Shown one piece after another: positions 57,101 to 64,000 of a stretch of 64,000 nucleotides of DNA (position 1 is the first letter of the stretch; every line of letters starts with the position of its first letter). The stretch covers positions 1-64,000 of the forward strand of contig JASANE010028153.1 of the NCBI GenBank assembly GCA_030248225.1, read 5' to 3'. The notes below the pieces were generated by a model, which worked only from the letters and a program-made list of their open reading frames with translations, made no database searches and was not told where the DNA came from. The translations under genes and the position numbers were made by a program. The stretch is from Trileptium ribeirensis. Its lineage: Eukaryota > Nematoda > Enoplea > Enoplida > Thoracostomopsidae.

Positions 57101-58408
57101 AGTGCGAATAAATTCAAAATGTCTGTTTTACAGAGCGGAGTGATCAAATCATTAAATATTTTTGTATAAAAATTTTACGAAATGCAATTTGTGTTATGTT
57201 GTGTTTAACATATTATTGGCCAACCTGTATTCGAACAGATGGAACTGTGGCCCATTTATTGGCCAACCTGTATTCGAACACATGGAACTGTGGCCCATTT
57301 ATTTGCCAACCTGTATTCGAACACGTGGAACTGTGGCCCATTTATTGGCCAACCTGTATTCGAACACGTGGAACTGTGGCCCATTTATTTGCCAACCTGT
57401 ATTCGAACACGTGGAACTGTGGCCCATTTATTTGCCAACCTGTATTCGAACACGTGGAACTGTGGCCCATTTATTTGCCAACCTGTATTCGAACACGTGG
57501 AACTGTGGCCCATTTATTTGCCAACCTGTATTCGAACACGTGGAACTGTGGCCCATTTATTTGCCAACCTGTATTCGAACACGTGGAACTGTGACCCATT
57601 TATTTGCCAACCTGTATTCGAACACGTGGAACTGTGGCCCATTTATTGGCCAACCTGTATTCGAACACGTGGAACTGTGGCCCATTTATTGGCCAACCTG
57701 TATTCGAACACGTGGAACTGTGGCCCATTTATTGGCCAACCTGTATTCGAACACATGGAACTGTGGCCCATTTATTGGCCAACCTGTATTCGAACACGTG
57801 GAACTGTGGCCCATTTATTTGCCAACCTGTATTCCAACACATGGAACTGTGGCCCATTTATTGGCCAACCTGTATTCGAACACGTGGAACTGTGGCCCAT
57901 TTATTGGCCAACCTGTATTCGAACACATGGAACTGTGGCCCATTTATTGGCCAACCTGTATTCGAACACGTGGAACTGTGGCCCATTTATTGGCCAACCT
58001 GTATTCGAACACATGGAACTGTGGCCCATTTATTGGCCAACCTGTATTCGAACACATGGAACTGTGGCCAATTTATTTGCCAACCTGTATTCGAACACAT
58101 GGAACTGTGGCCCATTTATTATAATGAAAATATTTCCTTCGATGTCTAGTTTGCATTTATCTGATTAATCCCGAGGTATTGAATTTTAATGCTACCAAAG
58201 CATATAACTTACGGCATCTCTCGTTTCCTCCGTACCCATTACCTCCTCCATTGACACGATAGCCATTACCCGCTGCCCCATTACCGGTGTATCCCTGACT
58301 TGGATAGCCGTTTCGGTTGCCATTACCGTAAACGATATTTCCTTGGCGTTTCGCTCGGTTCACATATTGAAGGTCTAATATATCGTTAAACATGCGGTCG
58401 GTTTGTTT
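53616..58408 (-). CDS. Cuticle collagen gene, 4 exons seen, 5' exon missing
   Basis: Structural collagen of the nematode cuticle, secreted by the hypodermis and assembled as trimers. Minus-strand exons 58,408-58,213, 56,833-56,777, 54,681-54,532 and 54,154-53,616 join in frame (phases 1,1,1) into 313 codons plus stop. In order: the end of the Col_cuticle_N-type region ([13 protein letters not shown]), a furin-like site RAKR, a Gly/Asn/Tyr-rich spacer, cysteine cluster I ([14 protein letters not shown]), Gly-X-Y repeats, cluster II (DCRVCPGG), a second Gly-X-Y domain, and cluster III ([12 protein letters not shown]). A ~55-residue basic tail follows, longer than usual. The preceding exon, with start codon and membrane anchor, was not found; it may lie beyond the window or in 59.9-63.6 kb. 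All acceptors end in CAG/TAG and all donors are GT. Introns carry satellite arrays. Confidence 0.88.
54155..54531 (-). other. Collagen intron 3 (377 bp)
   Basis: Donor CCTCCTG|GTTAGTT, acceptor GTTTTAG; no repeat array. Confidence 0.8.
54532..54681 (-). CDS. Collagen exon with cysteine cluster II (50 codons)
   Basis: Acceptor GTTTTCAG|GCCTTGATGG, donor CCTG|GTTAGT, phase 1 on both sides. Encodes [19 protein letters not shown], then [20 protein letters not shown] and [12 protein letters not shown]: a short Gly-X-Y block, a non-collagen break with CRVC, then Gly-X-Y again. This is the usual place for the second disulfide cluster of cuticle collagens. Confidence 0.9.
55086..55117 (-). repeat. 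Interstitial TTAGGC telomere-type repeat
   Basis: Read on the minus strand: TTAGGT TTAGGC TTAGGC TTAGAC TTAGGC TT. TTAGGC is the nematode telomere hexamer. Its 3' flank on the minus strand (TGTGTCGAGAAC) resembles the TATATCGAGAAC that follows TTAGG-like words at 56,640 and 62,950, so it probably belongs to that dispersed repeat. Confidence 0.75.
55929..56468. repeat. 108-bp tandem repeat, 5 copies, in collagen intron 2
   Basis: The anchor AGCCCGAATCTAAGCAGCAA starts at 55,929, 56,037, 56,145, 56,253 and 56,361 (exact 108-bp period). Copies are nearly identical (one GTAGCC/GCAGCC difference). Non-coding. Confidence 0.97.
56540..56660 (+). repeat. Dispersed repeat with TTAGGC words, copy 1
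   Basis: AGCTTTGAGCGGGGGGTTTG, GACTTAGGCTCAGGCTTAGT, TAAGGACGTAAGCTTAGGCT, then TATATCGAGAACGGCATGGC and ATGCATTACAC. A close relative, same orientation, is at 62,850-62,985. Confidence 0.75.
56777..56833 (-). CDS. Collagen exon with cysteine cluster I (19 codons)
   Basis: A 57-bp exon between GTGTTTCAG (acceptor) and GTAAGC (donor), phase 1 on both sides. Encodes [20 protein letters not shown] across the joins. With the last Cys of the previous exon it makes C-x-C-x5-C followed by the first Gly-X-Y triplets, the usual first cysteine cluster arrangement. Confidence 0.88.
   Translation of the reverse strand, partial: NARSKTIARRDHLAHPET
56834..58212 (-). other. Collagen intron 1 (1,379 bp), two-thirds minisatellite
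   Basis: Donor GATGCC|GTAAGT, acceptor GTGTTTCAG. About 900 bp of it is the 43-bp array. Confidence 0.75.
57213..58120. repeat. 43-bp minisatellite, about 21 copies, in collagen intron 1
   Basis: Unit: TTGGCCAACCTGTATTCGAA, CACGTGGAACTGTGGCCCAT and TTA. Variants are ATTGGCC/ATTTGCC and ACGTGG/ACATGG. Since 43 = 3x14+1 and the unit has no stop in any plus frame, all three plus frames stay open through the array (up to 320 codons). These predicted proteins are artefacts of the period. Confidence 0.97.
58213..58408 (-). CDS. Collagen exon: N-domain end, furin site, Gly/Asn-rich spacer
   Basis: Acceptor GATTACAG|AAACAAACC (58,408, phase 0) and donor TGCC|GTAAGT (58,213, phase 1). Encodes [22 protein letters not shown], where TDR..ND corresponds to the conserved TD-x-x-W-x-E segment of cuticle collagen N domains (Phe in place of Trp) and RAKR is a subtilisin-like cleavage site. 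A glycine/asparagine/tyrosine-rich spacer ([20 protein letters not shown]) follows, then NERC. The in-frame ATG at 58,393 is unlikely to be the true start because the upstream codons and the phase-0 acceptor fit the family. Confidence 0.85.
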
Positions 58409-58722
58409 CTGTAATCATATGAAAATTATACTGTGACACATTTCTCTTTCAATAAGAATTTGAAGGTTTTAAATTTAATACGAACTAAAGTAGTATGAAC
58501 CATAAAATTTTTGTACCGCAACAGAATGTCTAGAAACATCGAAAACAACATGTTGTATCTGGATTCTATTAAATTTCCCAATTATAGATAACAATATTAA
58601 GGATTGTGTTTGTCATTGGGAAGCAGACTAAGTTTCTTGTTTCATAGCTCGCCAGAGTAATTCCCTAAGCATATTCATTTACAAAATGTGACGCTTATTC
58701 GTTCTTAGTTCCTTATATGGGG
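58409..58722. other. Intronic/upstream region of collagen gene
   Basis: Sequence upstream of the first recognised collagen exon on the minus strand. No exon with a start codon and a hydrophobic anchor was found here. Confidence 0.5.
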
Positions 58723-59872
58723 ATTCATAAAAACGCTTTTGGTACTATTAAACGATTAATAATCCCGTTGATAAATGGTGGATTTTGATTTATGGTTTAA
58801 ACGTTTTAAGGCGGAGTACGCACTGTCAAAACTTGGGAATTCATAAAAACGCTTTTGGTAATATTAAACGATTAATAATCCCGTTGATAAATGGTGGATT
58901 TTGATTTATGGTTTAAATGTTTTAAGGCGGAGTACGCACTGTCAAAACTTGGGAATTCATAAAAACGCTTTTGGTAATATTAAACGATTAATAATCCCGT
59001 TGATAAATGGTGGATTTTGATTTATGGTTTAAACGTTTTAAGGCGGAGTACGCACTGTCAAAACTTGGGAATTCATAAAAACGCTTTTGGTAATATTAAA
59101 CGATTAATAATCCCGTTGATAAATGGTGGATTTTGATTTATGGTTTAAACGTTTTAAGGCGGAGTACGCACTGTCAAAACTTGGGAATTCATAAAAACGC
59201 TTTTGGTAATATTAAACGATTAATAATCCCGTTGATAAATGGTGGATTTTGATTTATGGTTTAAACGTTTTAAGGCGGAGTACGCACTGTCAAAACTTGG
59301 GAATTCATAAAAACGCTTTTGGTACTATTAAACGATTAATAATCCCGTTGATAAATGGTGAATTTTGATTTATGGTTTAAACGTTTTAAGGCGGAGTACG
59401 CACTGTCAAAACTTGGGAATTCATAAAAACGCTTTTGGTAATATTAAACGATTAATAATCCCGCTGATAAATGGTGGATTTTGATTTATGGTTTAAACGT
59501 TTTAAGGCGGAGTACGCACTGTCAAAACTTGGGAATTCATAAAAACGCTTTTGGTAATATTAAACGATTAATAATCCCGTTGATAAATGGTGGATTTTGA
59601 TTTATGGTTTAAACGTTTTAAGGCGGAGTACGCACTGTCAAAACTTGGGAATTCATAAAAACGCTTTTGGTAATATTAAACGATTAATAATCCCGTTGAT
59701 AAATGGTGGATTTTGATTTATGGTTTAAACGTTTTAAGGCGGAGTACGCACTGTCAAAACTTGGGAATTCATAAAAACGCTTTTGGTAATATTAAACGAT
59801 TAATAATCCTGTTGATAATTGGTGGATTTTGATTTATGGTTTAAACGTTTTAAGGCGGAGTACGAACTGTCA
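58723..59872. repeat. 116-bp tandem repeat, about 10 copies
   Basis: Unit: ATTCATAAAAACGCTTTTGG, TAATATTAAACGATTAATAA, TCCCGTTGATAAATGGTGGA, TTTTGATTTATGGTTTAAAC, GTTTTAAGGCGGAGTACGCA and CTGTCAAAACTTGGGA. The anchor ATTCATAAAA starts at 58,723, 58,839, 58,955 and so on. Copies are almost identical; the first and last few differ slightly. Lies in the 5' intron or promoter region of the collagen gene. Confidence 0.97.
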
Positions 59873-59969
59873 AAACTAAACTGCTGTGATCCACTTCTCT
59901 TCAGAAGTGTACCCCTAACTCGTTCTAAATCGCTGTCTCAGTTTACTAAAAGTCTATTGGGAACGAAAT

Positions 59970-60375
59970 TGTGCAAGAGTGACACTCGATCACACTCATC
60001 TGTTTTGCGATTAATCCGATCATGTGGCTTACCAAAGTCTTCTGAGGGTATTTGCTCCTTTTCCTAGGTTCTTTTGGTAGGCCACTTCCTCAGGTTCCAC
60101 TGGGCCCTTTGTTCTATCCCAAAGATATTCTCAGGGGGCATACATGGGATGCAGTGAAACCCTCTGCAAATCCTGGAGGATTAACCCATACCACCTAATC
60201 CCCTTCGGGCAATCGAAACCCCTCAAAGAATCTAGGACTGGCAGCACATGCAAGTACCCTGAAATACTATATGGAGTAAAGCCTAAATGGACCACATTAT
60301 CGGTTAATGCATAGTACATAAGTATGACCGAGCATCATGCATTCCTACAATTTTTATCTAGTTCACTCTTGGTTT
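59970..60375. mobile_element. Possible MITE related to 50.25 kb (family Z, copy 2)
   Basis: The left end CAAGAGTGACACTCGATCAC and the right end in reverse complement CAAGAGTGAACTAGATAAAA share the CAAGAGTG start of the 50,252 element. The interior shares GGGCC.TTTGTTC/GTTCATTCC and TCTCAGGGGGCATACATG versus TCTAGGGGGTCGTCATG. Diverged; no target duplication seen. Confidence 0.4.
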
Positions 60376-62849
60376 TCACCAAATTGGATTTGGAAATACT
60401 ACCGCTAACTGGATTCGAGTGTCCTGGAAGGTTCTTTGGAGAATGCGTTATATGAGAACTAAAACTTCAACTACTGAAGTTATATATACCTAAGTATATT
60501 ATACATTGGCTTCACACAACAATTTGTTGCTCAAGAGTGTAACTTGCTGCATAAGTTTCTATTTTGCTAGTCCAGAACAAAATTATGCACCATTTCCCTT
60601 AGGATATGTGTACATAGGGCCGGATTCCTTTACACCTTCAAATCTGGCTCGTGCGTTTTGGCACAACCGATCCCGGCCTTTGCAAAGTAAAATTCACAGC
60701 CCATCTAGACCAGTACAATTGCACTAGCCGGGCTGAGCAAAGTATCTTATGGACGGCGTTGGCTATTGGGGCGTATTTGCTAAGTTCTAGTTTCCGTGAT
60801 CCTATAAAAGCCAAACTCTTAGCCGAACAATATGCACTTGATAGTTTTCTCTGCAGTCCAGCCTGAGCTGAACTATCATTTACGCATTTACGCCATGTAT
60901 TTCCGAATTGAACACCTCCATACGCAAAATACCCACAAAAATAGCTTTGAAGATTGTCTAAAAGAAATTTTTTGTTCGAAAGTTAGCTATAAAAAATTTA
61001 CCATTAAGAACAAGTTTCATCTATGAATCAAAGCATTTTATACACTGCATAGCGGAAGCCGATGCCGGCTTTTGTGACAATTGTATAGCCCAGCTCGGCT
61101 CATAGATAGCTTATTTACGTGCCTGGCCCGGCTCTTAAAATGTTACAACAGCTAGTGCACGGTATCCAAAAAGGTTGTTTCGTCCAGATAAAGTAAGCTT
61201 AAGTCTGAGCCTTAGTCTAAACTAAGAATCTTATACAAGCCTTTAGACTGTGTCTAACACTAATTTGGGAGGCTGCCTAAGCTGTTCTTTTTAGTAAGCG
61301 ACAACTTACAGCTAACAATTTGTTACCATTTTCTCACTATAGATTTATATACTCACGGAATAGTTAAGGAACGGGAGTTACATTGTGTAGTTATTGAAAA
61401 ATGCCTTTATTTATTCAACAAACTTTAAGAAAGCTCACCTTAAGAGTGAATTTACGCACATTGATAGGAGTTAAATTTTTCAAAATAGCAAAAATGTTAG
61501 TACTTAAACGGGGACATTTGGTTTTACCATGAAAACATCAACTTGAATTTAGGTCAAAGCCAAATTGTAAGAATTTCTTTCAGATAAATTGTGTATGCGC
61601 CCAGTATTTTGAATTCTACCGCAGTATCGGGATTTTTGAATATCCATACAGGTTTCTGTTTGTTTTTTTTGAAAAAGATCTGGGCTTTTGAAAATTGGGG
61701 TACTGGAAATTTTACTACTGGACTTGGGCGTTAGAAATCCCAATTTTGTTTTGAATGGGTCCCCTCACGTTTTAGGTAAAGACTAGGCCAGTTGGAAACG
61801 ATTTTAGCATTTATATTAATAGTCCCACGCTCCTTTAGGTGCAACTATACTTATGTTTGCTATACTTTCCAAGTTTACTCATATGTTAGCTTCCAATTTA
61901 ATCATCACATGACTAAAAGTTACTCTAACCCAGGGTACCAATTGGTATTTGCTTCGATAACCGCTGTTATTCTAACTAATGTGTTTCAGAGCACAGTTCG
62001 GTTGGACCAAGTTCGAATCAAAGTGTCACACTTTTCTAAAACATCGGGTTTCGAGATAGAACCAGGATAAACCCCCACAAAGAAACTTTAGTGCATAGCT
62101 AACATAGTTTAACTCTATACTCCAATTAATAACCAAACTTAATACTAGTACCATGAAGTTTTTAAAATATGTGCCTGCCTGGCTTCGGATGAAATGGCTG
62201 CTTTCCTTCGGGATTTTTAGCCAAATCTACGCCAATTCTTTAAAAAAATTTGAAAAATTTGGTCGATAACGTCACGACTTAAATGGAAACTCGCTTAACC
62301 TTTGTTTGCACGAACATTTGTTAACACCCAAAACATAATGTGTCATTGCGTTGTTTCTGTGGTTTTCCCGAACATTATTGCTTTTAAACACAAAATCGTG
62401 TTTATAAAAAACTCCTAATGTTTAAAATGCCAATCATTGGCTTTCATGTTTGTATTTAATACTTGGTGCTGCTGCTTCACCAAATTTAGACATTATGAGG
62501 CGTTCACCTTATAATGTCCACGGCATAGAATTACGTCAAATTGCGAACACAAATCAATTCGCTGTTTGTGAAACACCTATATGTTTTACAATTTTTAGGG
62601 CCACAAAAACTTGCCAACAGCAAAATATCCTGAGCATCTAAACGTCAGGATCTCCACTTGGGTAAACATGGTAAATGCATATACATTAATACAAGTGACT
62701 CTTGTTTATAGTAAATTGAAGCAATTAATAGCTACGAAAAGCAAAAGAATGTGGAATCAGCAAGCAATTTCTTCACGGGGATATTGGATTTGCTAGCTGA
62801 GTCCAAGTAACCCTGTGGCGCAACATGTTTTGTATCGTTAGAAAAACGA
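60376..62849. other. No recognisable gene
   Basis: AT-rich DNA with short frames on both strands. GGCTCGGCTC/GCCCGGCTC-type GC patches occur at 60,640-60,740 and 61,090-61,140. TAAGTCTGAGCC near 61,200 echoes the TTAGGC-type repeat. The missing collagen 5' exon was looked for on the minus strand and not found. Confidence 0.45.
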
Positions 62850-62985
62850 ATAGCTTAGAGCAGGGGGTTCGGGGGGAGTAGTGCGGTAACGCCCGACTTA
62901 GGTTTAGTGTATGCCGCCTCATATAAGGAGCTACGCTTAGTCTTAGTATATTGAGAACGGCGTGGCATGCATTATACGTTGTCCC
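62850..62985 (+). repeat. Dispersed repeat with TTAGGC-like words, copy 2
   Basis: AGCTTAGAGCAGGGGGTTCG, GACTTAGGTTTAGTGTATG, ATATAAGGAGCTACGCTTAG, then TATATTGAGAACGGCGTGGC and ATGCATTATACG. Same orientation as copy 1 at 56,540-56,660. Confidence 0.75.
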
Positions 62986-63687
62986 CTGAGAGATACCTTC
63001 GTGAATGCGGCGGCATATCGTTGATACTTTCGTGCAAATATTTCATGCTCAATTACTGATTGCTATTTGCCAGAGTAACGCTAACCGATTAACCGCGAGG
63101 CTGTAAAATTAATAACTCAACTGTGTATTTTGCTGCGTTCACGTTATATCTCCAAATTGGAACCTATATACACCACACTGGGCCACTCTAATGGATAGGC
63201 ACACTGTGGAGAACAGGGCGTCTTAGACACCACGTTTTTTATGGATTTTTACAAATGTAGCTAGCTAGAGGTACTGCCACTTTTCGACTGCTACACCGTG
63301 TGTTCTTGCAGTTTTATTGATAGTGTGCGGCATTATTTCATCAACGTTGATACAAATATCGAGAATTTAAAAACAAATATAGAGCACAGCTGACTAGTAA
63401 ACCGCATTAACCACAAACGGTGTCCGTTACAGTTAATTCGTGCCAAATTGGTAGCTATGGGTGTGTGCGACATTAAAATGAAAAATGTAGTAAGTCGGGG
63501 TGTGTCGTACACCCTCGACTATTGCAGTATGAGTGTCAGCCTGACTGTCTGTCTATAGGGTAGGGTCGCATCTACAGGGAAACAAAAATTCCATATTACA
63601 GCGCAGATAACGTGACCGTGAACGCCACATTAAGAGCAGTTGCTTACTAATTTAGGTCTATTGTCGAAAAAGCACGAGACTGCGCCA
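62986..63687. other. No recognisable gene
   Basis: Slightly GC-richer intergenic DNA. No motifs supported. Confidence 0.5.
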
Positions 63688-63787
63688 GTGGGTCGGCGTG
63701 AGGATTGAACTCACGTGGATAGGGTGAGAGCCTAGTGCAATTGTACCTGCGATTCGAAGTAACCACTCGGCTATGCTCGCACTGGTA
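63688..63787 (-). mobile_element. tRNA-like sequence, probably SINE or tRNA pseudogene
   Basis: The minus strand has an A box (ATAGCCGAGTGGTTAC), a B box (GAGTTCAATCC) in a perfect T-arm hairpin GTGAG-TTCAATC-CTCAC, and outer CCAGTG/CACTGG complementarity. The A-B spacing fits a tRNA-Ser/Leu type. The acceptor and D arms do not pair properly, so a functional tRNA is unlikely. It differs from the 5.9/23.1 kb family. Confidence 0.4.
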
Positions 63788-64000
63788 GCTATGTTGACTT
63801 ACGTTGTACAATTGCCGTTGTGTTCTCTTATATTTTGCACAAATAATATAAAACTCTTTGTTGTTGTTTTATTTTCGTGTCGTTATCGTATAAATTGCTT
63901 TATTATTACTATTGTGTTTTTCCGATCCCGTTAGTTTTTTCTGTTTGGTTGAAGTATATACATTAGGGAGTGACATGGGTTGAATTGTACGTTTAGGAGT
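63788..64000. other. No recognisable gene
   Basis: AT-rich window edge, short TTATT-type runs only. Confidence 0.5.

Noticed and set aside
57162..58168. Three parallel long plus-strand frames (up to 320 codons) as a repeat-protein gene
   Set aside because: Caused by a stop-free 43-bp unit cycling through the frames; the array lies in a collagen intron on the other strand.
58391..58393. ATG at 58,393 as collagen start
   Set aside because: Upstream codons in the same exon continue the conserved N-domain segment and a splice acceptor is present, so a further 5' exon is expected.
60880..61030. Missing collagen 5' exon ending VFC|GTATGG on the minus strand
   Set aside because: The frame is closed by a stop shortly upstream and shows no start codon or membrane anchor.

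Overview
This is a eukaryotic, AT-rich, gene-poor and repeat-dense window, most likely from a nematode with large introns and many transposons, possibly of an early-branching lineage. Three observations point to a nematode. A split minus-strand gene at 53.6-58.4 kb has the architecture of a nematode cuticle collagen: a TDR..ND region, an RAKR furin-type site, three cysteine clusters, Gly-X-Y repeats and a YCPCP end. Its introns have nematode-like splice sites. An interstitial run of TTAGGC, the nematode telomere hexamer, lies at 55.09 kb on the minus strand. No species is claimed.

Layout. 0-25 kb is mostly non-coding and holds dispersed elements: a tRNA-related repeat at 5.9 kb with an inverted relative at 23.1 kb, a 179-bp hAT-like MITE at 7.64 kb, a 3-copy 206/210-bp array at 17.7 kb, and a TIR element at 20.3 kb. 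A candidate minus-strand 5' exon ends at 12.02 kb. 25.5-27.3 kb is a complete but internally deleted FLYWCH/Mutator-like (MULE) transposon with target-site duplications and repeated TIR motifs. Two more TIR elements follow at 27.6 and 28.1 kb; the first belongs to the family seen at 20.3 kb. 29.6-31.7 kb is a decayed Ty3/Gypsy retrotransposon in which the segment encoding the integrase zinc-binding region has been amplified to five 231-bp copies.

32.4-37.6 kb is almost entirely tandem repeats (134/135 bp, 20 bp and ~350 bp units). 39.2-40.6 kb has two copies of one MITE in opposite orientation. 44.7-47.4 kb has 69-bp and 22-bp arrays. 50.2-52.6 kb is a patchwork of MITEs and duplicated blocks.

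53.6-58.4 kb contains the only confidently recognised host gene, the cuticle collagen, of which four exons (313 codons) can be read. Its transmembrane/signal exon was not found. Its introns carry a 108-bp x5 array and a 43-bp x21 array, and a 116-bp x10 array lies just upstream. The last 4 kb has dispersed repeats and a tRNA-like sequence.

Most long open frames in the window are by-products of tandem arrays. The genes do not form a pathway; the window is best read as one structural gene embedded in mobile and satellite DNA.
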